In this document: positions 23,901 to 32,178 of the stretch, piece by piece
Position numbering within the stretch: the stretch's first letter is position 1
How the letters are laid out: each line of letters starts with the position of its first letter
Assembly (NCBI GenBank): GCA_003133425.1
Contig: PKXI01000317.1
Location: forward strand, 1 to 38,843
Source of the DNA: Acidobacteriaceae bacterium
GTDB lineage: Bacteria; Acidobacteriota; Terriglobia; Terriglobales; Acidobacteriaceae
Length of the DNA: 38,843 nucleotides
Direction: 5' to 3'
Made by a program: the position numbers and the translations under genes
Notes under the pieces: model-generated
Told to the model about the DNA's origin: nothing
Database searches by the model: none
What the model saw: only the letters and a program-made list of their open reading frames with translations

Positions 23901-24488
23901 TCAGGACCTGCGTTGCCCCTGTGGCTGGTAGGTCCCCGGTTCCACCCGGAATGCTATGGAGATGCGGTTCCAGGCGTTGATCTGCGTGATGACCAGGGTC
24001 AGTTTTACCAGCTCGGCCTCACTGAATTCCTTGCGGACCTCTTCGTATAGGTCGTCAGGTGCGTGTCCCTGCTGAATGTTGGTGATCGCCTCGGTCCAGG
24101 CCAGCGCGGCCCGTTCGCGAGGAGTGTAGAACGATGTTTCCTGCCAGGCAGAAAGAGCATACAGCCGCTGCTCAGTTTCGCCCGCGGCGCACGCGTCCTT
24201 GGTGTGCATGTCGATGCAGTAAGCGCATCCGTTCATCTGCGATGCCCGCGTCTTGACCAGTTCCTGCAACGAGGGTTCCAGCCCGCTGATTTCCAGAAAC
24301 TTCCCGGGGGGCAAGCCCCTGAAAAGACTTGATTGCCTTGCCCAGGCTGCTGGAGTGCTGCCTGATTGAATATCGCGGAACTTTTTTCTGGCTGCCGGGT
24401 TCTCACACATAACGGCTTGCGCGCTGGTTCGTCTAACGGTATGACCCGGCAGCACAAATTGTAAGCGTCTTTTCAGCCTTGCGGACAT
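23901..24488 (-). CDS. AhpD-like carboxymuconolactone decarboxylase-family protein
   Basis: A member of the CMD/AhpD superfamily, with peroxidase-type thiol chemistry. The reliable part starts near GLEPSLQELVKTRASQ (residue 69 in this frame) and has the redox motif NGCAYCIDMHTKD (Cys88, Cys91, His95), then GETEQRLYALSAWQE and ERAALAWTEAITNI. The N-terminus is doubtful: the drawn start at 24488 has no ribosome site and leaves only 45 bases to the divergent gene, and the first 60 residues do not look like this family. Pieces resembling the normal N-terminus occur in the other two frames (near 24390-24320), so small frameshifts are suspected. An alternative start is the ATG at 24410. Function: possible alkyl-hydroperoxide or thiol metabolism; not confirmed. 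Confidence 0.7.
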   Translation of the reverse strand: MSARLKRRLQFVLPGHTVRRTSAQAVMCENPAARKKFRDIQSGSTPAAWARQSSLFRGLPPGKFLEISGLEPSLQELVKTRASQMNGCAYCIDMHTKDACAAGETEQRLYALSAWQETSFYTPRERAALAWTEAITNIQQGHAPDDLYEEVRKEFSEAELVKLTLVITQINAWNRISIAFRVEPGTYQPQGQRRS

Positions 24489-24533
24489 CAAATACCCGCC
24501 GCAAAAGACGCGGTAGCCATAGGAGAGATAAAG

Positions 24534-25910
24534 ATGAATCGGTCATTGCTCAAGAGAAGTTTTCTGCAGGTCCTGGTCTGGTCCGGGGTGGTTGTTCTGG
24601 CTACAGCCGTGGCGCTTGCCCAGGACGCTCCGGCCGCAAGCAGCCAGCGTACTGACGGGCAGATCGAGATGGATGTGGTGCACGCCCTCGACGCTTCTCA
24701 GGCACTGAAAAGCGACCTGATTACCGCAGCTACCATCCAAGGCGAGGTCACGCTCTCGGGCACGGTTTCTACTGACGAATCGAAAAAACTGGCCGAACAG
24801 ATATCCAGCCAGGTGCCGGGAGTGACTAAGGTTCACAACAACCTCAAGATCGGCAATCCACAGGATGCGCAAGAGGCGTTGCCCCCGCAGCCCGCGGATG
24901 AAAGCGATCCGGGTGTGCCGCAGACACCGCAGCAGCAAGCCAATAACCAGCCGGATTACGGTCAGCCGGACAATGGCCCCATGCCGCCTCCCCAGGGTTA
25001 CCCGCAGCAGGCTCCTCAGCAAGGTCAATATCCTGACCAGGGTCAGTATCCCCCGCAGCAGGGCCAGTATCCCAACCAGGGGCAGTATCCGCAGCAGGGC
25101 CAATACCCGGCGCCCTATCCGCAGGGACGGCCGCCCTATCCATATCCGCAACAGGGTCAGCAGCAGGGCTACAACCAGCCCCCCCAGCCTGCCTATGAGC
25201 CCGCTCACGGCCCGGTGACAGTTCCCGAGGGAACTCTGTTGCAGTTGCGGACCAGCGAAGGTGTCGGCTCCAAGAAAGCCAAGGACGGCGAACCCGTTCA
25301 GTTTACCGTGATCACCGATGTCGCCTATGGCGGCGTTCTGGCAATCCCGCGCGGTACTGTGGTTCACGGCGTCGTCACCGAAGTCAAGAAGGTCGGCTCA
25401 GGGGATTTGGGCGGTAGTTCTGTCCTCGCGCTCACCCTCACTTCGCTGGATCTCGGCGGACAAAGCTACCCGCTCAATACTGACCAGTTCAGGGTGAAAG
25501 GACCAAACAAGGCCGGTCAGACGGTGGGCAATGCGGTTGGCACCGGCTTGGTGGGCACCATCATCGGCTGCGCGGTGGGCGGCGGTGCTGGCTGCGCAAT
25601 TGGCGCCGGGGCAGGTGTTGCCGCTGGCACGGCAGCATCCGCGGCGTCTTCCGGACCCGGAGTCTGGATCCCCGCTGAGGCCCTTGTAACCTTCCACCTC
25701 AAAGCTCCGCTGACGGTTAACCCGGTCAGCCCGCAAGAGGCAGCCCGGTTGGCCCAGGGACTTTATCAGGGTGGTCCGTCGCTCTACCGGCGCGCCTATC
25801 CTTCCCCCTACGGACCCCGGTATGCCGGATACGGCTACCCGTACGGATACTATCCACCGGTCTATTACCGGCCGTATTACGCGGTGGGTGGGTTCTACTA
25901 CTGGCGGTAA
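24534..25910 (+). CDS. BON-domain protein with Pro/Gln/Tyr-rich linker
   Basis: A 458-residue exported protein; GGAGAGA precedes the ATG. After a signal peptide (ending AVALAQ) comes a BON domain (about residues 43-106, with VTLSGTVSTDESKKLAEQ and VTKVHNNLKI), which binds lipids or other envelope components. A linker of about 115 residues is very rich in Pro, Gln, Gly and Tyr with a repeated QGQYP motif. The C-terminal part (about 228-400) carries VPEGTLLQLRT, VLAIPRGTVVHGVVTEVKKVG and a Gly/Ala-rich hydrophobic stretch (GLVGTIIGCAVGGGAGCAIG), like the exported protein at 19195. The end is Tyr/Pro-rich (GYPYGYYPPVYYRPYY). Probably an envelope protein tethered by its Gly-rich segment. A bidirectional terminator follows. 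Confidence 0.85.
   Translation: MNRSLLKRSFLQVLVWSGVVVLATAVALAQDAPAASSQRTDGQIEMDVVHALDASQALKSDLITAATIQGEVTLSGTVSTDESKKLAEQISSQVPGVTKVHNNLKIGNPQDAQEALPPQPADESDPGVPQTPQQQANNQPDYGQPDNGPMPPPQGYPQQAPQQGQYPDQGQYPPQQGQYPNQGQYPQQGQYPAPYPQGRPPYPYPQQGQQQGYNQPPQPAYEPAHGPVTVPEGTLLQLRTSEGVGSKKAKDGEPVQFTVITDVAYGGVLAIPRGTVVHGVVTEVKKVGSGDLGGSSVLALTLTSLDLGGQSYPLNTDQFRVKGPNKAGQTVGNAVGTGLVGTIIGCAVGGGAGCAIGAGAGVAAGTAASAASSGPGVWIPAEALVTFHLKAPLTVNPVSPQEAARLAQGLYQGGPSLYRRAYPSPYGPRYAGYGYPYGYYPPVYYRPYYAVGGFYYWR
25018..25110 (+). repeat. In-gene short repeats encoding QGQYP
   Basis: Several near-copies of a 15-18-base unit (CAGGGTCAGTATCC and variants CAGGGCCAGTATCC, CAGGGGCAGTATCC) are in frame and encode the QGQYP repeats of the linker. 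Slippage could change its length. Confidence 0.65.
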
Positions 25911-25937
25911 GAAACAGTTAAGGTGATCCAAAACAAG

Positions 25938-25964
25938 CGGGCATCCCGAAATTCGGGATGCCCG
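25938..25964. terminator. Bidirectional terminator
   Basis: A 12-bp stem (CGGGCATCCCGA with its complement) with a 3-nt loop, flanked by TTCAGTTTTT on the plus side and CTTGTTTTGG on the minus side. It lies between the convergent BON gene and tandem Clp_N gene. Confidence 0.85.
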
Positions 25965-25981
25965 TTCAGTTTTTGCGGCGC

Positions 25982-26890
25982 TTATGCCGCGGGAGGAATG
26001 TCCGACAACTTCTTCCTGATCTCCACGAGGTCTGCACCGCGCTCGAGCAGCATTTTTGCGGCAAAGCAACTTTCTTCGTAAAGCAGGCCCAAAAGCAGGT
26101 GTTCGGGGCCGATTGCCTTGTGTCCTAGCGCGCCCGCCTCCCCCACCGCGCAAGAAATCGCCCGCTTGCCTTCGTCGGTAAGTGGCATATTTGCCAGATT
26201 CATCGGTCCTGGTCTTTGGGCCGGGCCATTGGCTTCGATTTCCTGTCGAATTGCGTCTTCCGCGACTTCGGAGTCCAAAAGCCGGTCGAGAGTTGGCTTA
26301 TCTTCGTGCACCAGGCCCAGGAGCAGGTGTTCCGTTTCAATCGCAGACGATCCGAAGCGGCTGGCCTCATACATTGCAAAGATGATTGCGGAGGTCAGCT
26401 TTTGCGAGAAGCGCTCGAACAAATGGGCAGGGAATGGGGGCATCTGAGGACTGGGACTATCGCGCGGACCCTCGGACAACTCCTTCCGAAGCCGATTGAG
26501 ATCTGCCCCACGTTTGGAGAGCATGCGCTCCGCAAAGCAACCGGTTTCGCGCAGCAGGCCCAGCAGCAGGTGCTCGGTTCCGATGTGGCGATGCCCGAGG
26601 CGCATGGCCTCTTCAGCCGCGTAGGCCAGCACTCGCTTGCATTCGTTCGAGAGCGGCAGGTCAACGCTGGTGGCGATCTTTTCGCGGACTGCGGCCAGTG
26701 ATTTGATCTGCTTCAGAATTGATTCTTCGTATCCCGGCGAAGGCAGATGCCGGCTGACCATGGGGTTGTCCTCGCGCAGCAGCCCCAGCAACATGTGCTC
26801 GGTTTCGATGTAGGGCGAGCCGAACTGGCTGGCCTCATACCGCGCGTAGAAGATCACGCGCCGCGCCTTTTCCGTATAGCGCTCGAACAT
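25982..26890 (-). CDS. Stand-alone tandem Clp_N-domain protein
   Basis: A 302-residue protein made of two ClpC/ClpA-type N-terminal (Clp_N) domains, each of two repeats. Domain 1 spans about residues 1-140 and domain 2 about 155-300. Each half has the pattern E-(A/S)-(S/M)-x-(F/L)-G-x-x-x-I-x-T/P-E-H-x-L-L-G-L-(L/V)-x-E, for example SPYIETEHMLLGLLRED and RHIGTEHLLLGLLRETG. No AAA+ module, Walker motif or remnant follows, and the stop is close to a clean terminator, so it is a complete protein. Such domains bind adaptors or substrates of Clp proteases, so it may be an adaptor or decoy; that is inference. The start at 26890 is preceded by GGGGGGC. Divergent from the PpiD-like gene. Confidence 0.85.
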   Translation of the reverse strand: MFERYTEKARRVIFYARYEASQFGSPYIETEHMLLGLLREDNPMVSRHLPSPGYEESILKQIKSLAAVREKIATSVDLPLSNECKRVLAYAAEEAMRLGHRHIGTEHLLLGLLRETGCFAERMLSKRGADLNRLRKELSEGPRDSPSPQMPPFPAHLFERFSQKLTSAIIFAMYEASRFGSSAIETEHLLLGLVHEDKPTLDRLLDSEVAEDAIRQEIEANGPAQRPGPMNLANMPLTDEGKRAISCAVGEAGALGHKAIGPEHLLLGLLYEESCFAAKMLLERGADLVEIRKKLSDIPPAA

Positions 26891-26952
26891 ATGCCCCCCA
26901 AGTCTGGCAGGAGCCTTAACCCCGGCGAAGCTCGCCGGGTTCCCACTCGTCT

Positions 26953-26958
26953 ATAATG
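26953..26958 (+). promoter_or_regulatory. Candidate -10 TATAAT upstream of PpiD-like gene
   Basis: A consensus TATAAT lies 135 bases before the gene at 27094. No -35 is evident at the usual distance. Its leader contains an 11-bp tandem duplication. Confidence 0.35.
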
Positions 26959-26978
26959 GCAGAGTATCGCGCCAATAG

Positions 26979-27000
26979 AGAATTGCGCGAGAATTGCGCA
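26979..27000 (+). repeat. 11-bp tandem duplication in PpiD-like leader
   Basis: GAGAATTGCGC occurs twice back to back (26979-26989 and 26990-27000) in the leader between the candidate -10 and the gene. It could be a double binding site or simple slippage. Confidence 0.6.
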
Positions 27001-27093
27001 TCCGCTGGATGTGCCCTGCTGCAGCTGGTCCTGTTTTTGCATCGGGAGGCACGCCACGTTCGCGCGTAGAGAGTTGAAGGTTCAAGTCCATCC

Positions 27094-29067
27094 ATGATTC
27101 GTTTCCTGCAAACAGACAATCGCATCACCAAGGCCCTCCTTGTCGTCATCATTGGCGCCGCTTCCGTGTCCATGTGCGTGTACCTTATCCCCGGTCTCAC
27201 CGGCGGAGGGTCCGCATCTCCTGACACCTATGCCGTCATTTACCCCCACTGGTACAGCCGTTTCCTTTCTTCCGGAGAATCGGTGAGCCAGGTGCGGGTG
27301 GAGCAGGTTGCCCGCCAGCAGTTGCAGCAGCGCAGCCCGCAATATGCCGGCAATCCGATGATCCTCAACTTTTTTGAGCAGCAGGTCGGCCAGCAACTCG
27401 TGCAGCAGCAAGTCCTGCTCGAAGAAGCAGACAAGCTGGGGATTCGCGCCACCGACGACGATGTGCGGCAATACCTGCACACTGGTCCCACCGGCGAGGT
27501 TATCTTTCCCAATGGAAAGTTCATTGGCGACAACCAGTATGCGGCGCTCATTTCAGAGCGGCTCAACATGTCGGTGAAGGAATTTGAGAACAGCGTAAAG
27601 ACCGACATCGTTGTCCGCCGGCTGCAGGCGCTCATCACGGCGGGAGTCACGGTCAGCGATCAGGAAGTCCGCGAGGCCTATCGCAAGAACAACATCAAGA
27701 TCAAGTTCGATTACGCGGTCATCTCCTCGGACGATCTGCGCAAGACCATCAATCCCAGCGACAGCGACCTCGAGACATTCTTCAAGAAGAACGCTGCGCG
27801 CTATGCAACAGGTGTGCCGGAACAGCGCAAGATCACATACTTTGCGTTTACTCCCAGCCAACTGCCCGGCGGCGTACCTCAGCCTAGCCAGCAGCAGATT
27901 CAGCAGTACTTTACCGCGCACCAGTCCGAGTACTCTGTTCCTGAGCAAGCCCGGTCGCGTCATATTCTCATCTCCGTGCCGGCAGGTGCGGACGCCAAGA
28001 CCGATGCTGCGGCAAAGGCGAAGGCCGACGGGATTCTCAAGCAGCTTCAGTCGGGCGGCAACTGGGCCGATCTGGCCAAGAAGAACTCCGACGACCCCGG
28101 AAGCAAGGATTCCGGCGGCGAACTCGGCTTCTCTCAGCGCGGCCGCATGGTGCCTGAGTTTGACGCCGCCATCTTCGGCCAGAAGATCAACGACGTCAAG
28201 GAAATCAAGAGCCAGTTTGGCTATCACATTGTTCAGGTAGAAGAGCGCACCACGGCGCACGCCCAGTCGCTCAGCGACGTGCAGTCCACCATCCAGGCAA
28301 CACTGGTTCGCCAGTACGAGGCGTCTGCTGAAGATAACTATGCCAAGACGCTTACCTCTGAGGCCATCAAGAACGGCCTTGAGAAGACCGCTGCGGCCCA
28401 CCACCTTGAAGTGGTGACCACGCCTCTGGTCGGCGCCCAGGGCGTAATCGCAGCGCTCCCCGACAGTTCGTCGCTTCTCTCCAAGGCCTTCGCTTCCAAG
28501 CAGGGAGACCCGCCGCAGGAAGCGCCCACCGGCGAAGGCTATGCAATCTTCCAGGTCACCGGCACCGCGCCGGCCCACGCGCCCGCATTTGCGGACTTCA
28601 AGTCCCACGTCCTTGAAGACTTTCGCGACGAGCAACTTCCCGGACTGTTGGGCCAGAAGACCATGGAGCTGTCTGAACGGGCTAAATCGGAACACGATCT
28701 GGCCAAGGCTGCCAAGGCCGTCGGTGCAACCGTAAAGACCAGCGACCTCGTTGGGCCCTCCGGCCAGGTTCCCGACATGGGAGCCTTAGCCCAGGTCGCT
28801 CCGCAGCTCTTTGATCTCTCCGTCGGCAACATCAGCGGACCCATCAACGCGCAGCGCACGGGCGTGGTTGCCAAGCTGATCGACAAGCAGGAGCCCACAG
28901 CGGACGAGATCACCAAGAACTTCGATCAGACTCGCGATCAGCTCCTCGAAGAGCGCCGCTCAGAAGCATTCAACGTCTTCATGAGCGGAGTTCTCGCCGA
29001 CTACAAGAAGCACAACCGCATCCGCCTCAACGCCAAGGCACAGACACCGCAGCTGCCGGGTATGTAA
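27094..29067 (+). CDS. PpiD-like periplasmic peptidyl-prolyl isomerase
   Basis: A 657-residue inner-membrane-anchored periplasmic folding factor of the PpiD/SurA type. A transmembrane anchor lies at residues 13-36 (KALLVVIIGAASVSMCVYLI), followed by a SurA-N-like helical region (about 60-250) and a parvulin domain (about 288-384) with SRHILISVP, NWADLAKKNSDDPGSKDSGGELGF, MVPEFDAAIF and QFGYHIVQVEE, which match an active or recently active isomerase domain. A second alpha/beta part follows to the end (about 410-630). It assists folding of exported proteins such as outer-membrane barrels. The ribosome site (GAAGG, about 15 bases upstream) is weak but no better start is seen. Divergent from the tandem Clp_N gene. 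Confidence 0.92.
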   Translation: MIRFLQTDNRITKALLVVIIGAASVSMCVYLIPGLTGGGSASPDTYAVIYPHWYSRFLSSGESVSQVRVEQVARQQLQQRSPQYAGNPMILNFFEQQVGQQLVQQQVLLEEADKLGIRATDDDVRQYLHTGPTGEVIFPNGKFIGDNQYAALISERLNMSVKEFENSVKTDIVVRRLQALITAGVTVSDQEVREAYRKNNIKIKFDYAVISSDDLRKTINPSDSDLETFFKKNAARYATGVPEQRKITYFAFTPSQLPGGVPQPSQQQIQQYFTAHQSEYSVPEQARSRHILISVPAGADAKTDAAAKAKADGILKQLQSGGNWADLAKKNSDDPGSKDSGGELGFSQRGRMVPEFDAAIFGQKINDVKEIKSQFGYHIVQVEERTTAHAQSLSDVQSTIQATLVRQYEASAEDNYAKTLTSEAIKNGLEKTAAAHHLEVVTTPLVGAQGVIAALPDSSSLLSKAFASKQGDPPQEAPTGEGYAIFQVTGTAPAHAPAFADFKSHVLEDFRDEQLPGLLGQKTMELSERAKSEHDLAKAAKAVGATVKTSDLVGPSGQVPDMGALAQVAPQLFDLSVGNISGPINAQRTGVVAKLIDKQEPTADEITKNFDQTRDQLLEERRSEAFNVFMSGVLADYKKHNRIRLNAKAQTPQLPGM

Positions 29068-29093
29068 CTCGCAGGCAGTTCGCCGCAGCAAAC

Positions 29094-29128
29094 GAAAGGT
29101 CCGCAACCGTAATGGTCGCGGGCCTTTC
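29094..29128 (+). terminator. Terminator of PpiD-like gene
   Basis: A 15-position stem with one G-U pair and one mismatch (GAAAGGTCCGCAACC with GGTCGCGGGCCTTTC) and a 5-nt loop, followed by CAGTTTCT. It lies 27 bases past the stop. Confidence 0.7.
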
Positions 29129-29281
29129 AGTTTCTGCCGTGCAGAAGAACTCTCCACACTAAGCGGACGGGCTTCACCTCGAGAGAATTCCGGGCGTCCC
29201 AGGTCCCGCTTCTGGGACCTGGGTAGGCACAACCCTCCACCAAGCACCAACAAGTAGCAACCAGGAGCTGAAAGCGAGTAT

Positions 29282-31981
29282 CTACCGCAGCCCCACCGCC
29301 TGGAACGGCAGTCCCGTTTCCGGCGAGTGCGCCGGGTCCGCATCCAGATTCGGCGCCACTGCAGCGCCCTTGAAGGATGCCGGCGCCACCGTCACGTTCC
29401 ACCCATCGAACACCACCAGCGCGTTCTCCCCGTTGAACCCATTCACATCCGCTTCAATCGTGATCGTGCGCGTTTCGTTGGGCACCAGCGAAACATAGTT
29501 GTCGCTGTAGAAAACCGGCAGCACGCGTTCTCCCGATTTCTGCCGCCGCAATTGCATGTGAGCCATCAGCGCAATGTCCTTCGATTGATTGTGCAGCGTC
29601 ACTGTCACCACACGTTTGCCGTCCGCGTCCTTGCTCGCGGCCTTCGCATTAAGTGTGACCATCGGCAGCTTGTTCAGGTCGTTGAAATCGTCGGGATGCT
29701 CGGGCAGGCTGCGCCAATAAAAATTCGAAGAAAGCAGCTTCCCCGCAGCATCGTGCAATTCCAGCTTGATGAAGTGCACCGGTGAAACCGTTGACGGGAA
29801 ATCGATCGTTCCCAGATTGGTGGCAACATCCGGCGCTGCCGTTATCTTTCCTTCGTGCTGATAAGCAAGTGTGCCGTCCAGGTTATAGACTTCAACCCGC
29901 TCCACCGCATCCTTGACCGCATCGAGAAGATTGTTGATCACCTGCAGATCGCCCGTGGCCTCGTTAAACTGGATATGCACCATCTCGCCGGCCTTCATCA
30001 CTGCAAACAGCGAAGACATCGGCTCAAAATCGTAGTGATAAATCTGCCACACAAAACTCGGCTGGGCCGGGTCGCTCATCCAGGTGATGATGGCCGTGGT
30101 GGGATGGAACAGCTGAGCATTCCGCCCTTCGTACATGGCGCGGAAGGCCTCGTAGTTCGCCAGTTGCGACTTGCGCACAAAGTCGGCCAGATTGCGAAAC
30201 GCACCGTAGCGAGCGGCGATGAGGCCTGGGAATTTGTCCGCGCCCGAGTTGCCCTTGGCAAAGTCATGCTCGGCCCAGTCGTCGTTGATCGTCTCCCAAT
30301 CCTTCTTCGGCATCATGCCGTGGATCGACTCCAGCGTCGGCACTGAAACGCTGCCCGTCTCTGTCTTGAAGAAATCGTCGGTGACTTTGTAGAACGCCCG
30401 CGGAGTCCGCCAGTAATACGGCCCGTGCGAGCGCACGCCTGCTCCGTCTGTCGAACTGGGCTGGTAGCGCCGTGTCGGATCAAGTTCAGGGATCAGCTTG
30501 CGCAAAGCCGCATCAATCTCCGGAGGAGGATAGCCTTCGTTGCGCGCGCACCACAACATGATCGACGGATGATTGCGGAAGCGCAGAATCTTGTCGCGAA
30601 CGTTGGCCATGTACGTGTCGATATCGGTCGGATTAGGACCGTCATTCGGGTTTGGCTGGAAGAACTCATCCCAGACTAGAATCCCGTACTTGTCGCACAG
30701 CTCGTAAAAATCCTGGCCCGTGCTTTGGCCCACCCAGTTGCGAATCAGGTTCAGATTCGCCATCTTGTGCAGGCGAATCTGAGCATCCAGCCGCTCGCGC
30801 GGAATGCGCTTCATGGCCTCGTCCAGTCCCCAGTCGCCGCCGCGGATAAACACCTGCACGCCATTCACCGAAATCGTAAGAGTGTCGGCGCCGGGCACGC
30901 TGTAGCTGATCTTGCGCACTCCGAAATCCACGTCTTGAGCGTCTGAAACGTCGTGCTCCTGCTTGAAGGTCAAATGCAGTTTGTACATATTCGGCTCGCC
31001 GTAGCCGTTCGGCCACCACAGCCGAGGATGCTCCATGTGCAGCGCCGGGGTGGTCTTCGCGTCGAAGCTCACCGTCTGCTTGCTGTGCGGCGCCAGTTCG
31101 ACATCTTTTTCGAACGATATGTTTTCAATCGTCCCCTGCACCACGCCCTTCTGCGGCTGGTCGCTCACATTTTCAAGCGTCGCCTGCACGGCCACGTCGG
31201 TCGAGTCTGTTTTAGGCAGCGGCAGATCGGTCGTCACCAGCGGGTCTTTCAACACCACTGGCCCCGTTGCCGAGAGAAAAACCTTTGCCCAGATGCCGGC
31301 GTCGCGGTCGCGCATCGCCGGAATCCAGTCCCAGCCCAGCGTGGAAAGAAACGTCGGCCCGTCGATGGCGGTAATGCCGCCATTCCCGCCCAAGCCGGCA
31401 CGCAGCGTATGTTCGTGCGGAATTCCAGGGTTCGGTTGCGGCGTTACCAGCACCGCCAGCACCGCCTTCTTGCCCGGCGTCACATTTGCCGTGATGTCGA
31501 AGATGCCGCGGATGAACGCTCCGCGAATCGTGCCCACCTGCACGCCGTTGACCCACACCGCCGCCGAGTAGTTGATGCCGTCGAAGTTGAGCCACACATG
31601 GTGGCCCTTATAAGACTTCGGAACATCGATCAGCGTCCGGTACCAATACGACGTCCGCGCCAGGGTGTCTGGAATCACCTCTGGGCGATTGTTCTCTCCA
31701 TAAAGCGGCTCGGGATACACGTGATTATTGACCAGCGTCGTCAACACCGTGCCTGGAACCGTGGCCGTGTACCAGCCGCTGGTGTTCATGCCCGGCGAAG
31801 CCACCTCCGCGCCCGTTTGCGGAGCCTTGGCCACATCCTGCAACTGCCAGCCGCTCGCCAGCACAACCTGCGGCGGAGGAACTGATTTTGCCGCCGCCAT
31901 GGGCGCCATAACGGCAAATGTCAGCATTGCAAATACTAGTGCGAAGGCGGAAAGCAATGAGCGTTCGAATCGTATCTTCAA
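29282..31981 (-). CDS. Glycoside hydrolase family 2, exported
   Basis: An 899-residue GH2 glycosidase. There is no ATG in a suitable place. I chose TTG at 31981, because it follows GGGGACA and opens a signal peptide (MKIRFERSLLSAFALVFAML, ending PMAAAKS); the frame is open back to 32047. Domain order is a jelly-roll (about 40-240, SYWYRTLIDVPKSYKGHHVWLNFDGIN), an Ig-like domain, a TIM barrel (about 380-640) with GGDWGLDEAMKRI, LWCARNEGYPP (catalytic acid/base Glu482) and FFKTETGSVSVP (Glu541, likely nucleophile), and C-terminal beta domains. The barrel resembles the exo-beta-D-glucosaminidase and endo-beta-mannosidase clade, so chitosan- or mannose-type linkages are likelier than lactose. Divergent from malQ. 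Confidence 0.9.
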   Translation of the reverse strand: MKIRFERSLLSAFALVFAMLTFAVMAPMAAAKSVPPPQVVLASGWQLQDVAKAPQTGAEVASPGMNTSGWYTATVPGTVLTTLVNNHVYPEPLYGENNRPEVIPDTLARTSYWYRTLIDVPKSYKGHHVWLNFDGINYSAAVWVNGVQVGTIRGAFIRGIFDITANVTPGKKAVLAVLVTPQPNPGIPHEHTLRAGLGGNGGITAIDGPTFLSTLGWDWIPAMRDRDAGIWAKVFLSATGPVVLKDPLVTTDLPLPKTDSTDVAVQATLENVSDQPQKGVVQGTIENISFEKDVELAPHSKQTVSFDAKTTPALHMEHPRLWWPNGYGEPNMYKLHLTFKQEHDVSDAQDVDFGVRKISYSVPGADTLTISVNGVQVFIRGGDWGLDEAMKRIPRERLDAQIRLHKMANLNLIRNWVGQSTGQDFYELCDKYGILVWDEFFQPNPNDGPNPTDIDTYMANVRDKILRFRNHPSIMLWCARNEGYPPPEIDAALRKLIPELDPTRRYQPSSTDGAGVRSHGPYYWRTPRAFYKVTDDFFKTETGSVSVPTLESIHGMMPKKDWETINDDWAEHDFAKGNSGADKFPGLIAARYGAFRNLADFVRKSQLANYEAFRAMYEGRNAQLFHPTTAIITWMSDPAQPSFVWQIYHYDFEPMSSLFAVMKAGEMVHIQFNEATGDLQVINNLLDAVKDAVERVEVYNLDGTLAYQHEGKITAAPDVATNLGTIDFPSTVSPVHFIKLELHDAAGKLLSSNFYWRSLPEHPDDFNDLNKLPMVTLNAKAASKDADGKRVVTVTLHNQSKDIALMAHMQLRRQKSGERVLPVFYSDNYVSLVPNETRTITIEADVNGFNGENALVVFDGWNVTVAPASFKGAAVAPNLDADPAHSPETGLPFQAVGLR

Positions 31982-32166
31982 CGGATTTGTCCCCAGACTT
32001 TCTTGAAACGTCTTATAGAGCGCCGCGCGCCAATACAGGATTGCCAAACGGATTATAGTGGTTCGGCTCGCCTCCAGTCGTCGCGCGCCTTGCTGCTTTG
32101 AAAGGGCGCAGCTTTAGCCGTCGAGGGAATGTTCGCATTGTAATTAGGACTCCTCTCCGATCCGGC

Positions 32167-32172
32167 GATAAT
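32167..32172 (+). promoter_or_regulatory. -10-like GATAAT 6 nt before malQ start
   Basis: GATAAT is followed by GGAGAC and the ATG at 32179. The six bases include a GGAG that could be a close Shine-Dalgarno, so a leaderless start is only one reading. Confidence 0.25.
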
Positions 32173-32178
32173 GGAGAC

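Noticed and set aside
25982..26890. Truncated clpC pseudogene
   Set aside because: Two complete Clp_N domains with an independent start, stop and bidirectional terminator, and no AAA+ remnants.
30953..31885. 310-codon plus-strand frame opposite the GH2 gene
   Set aside because: His/Arg-rich antisense composition typical of shadow frames.
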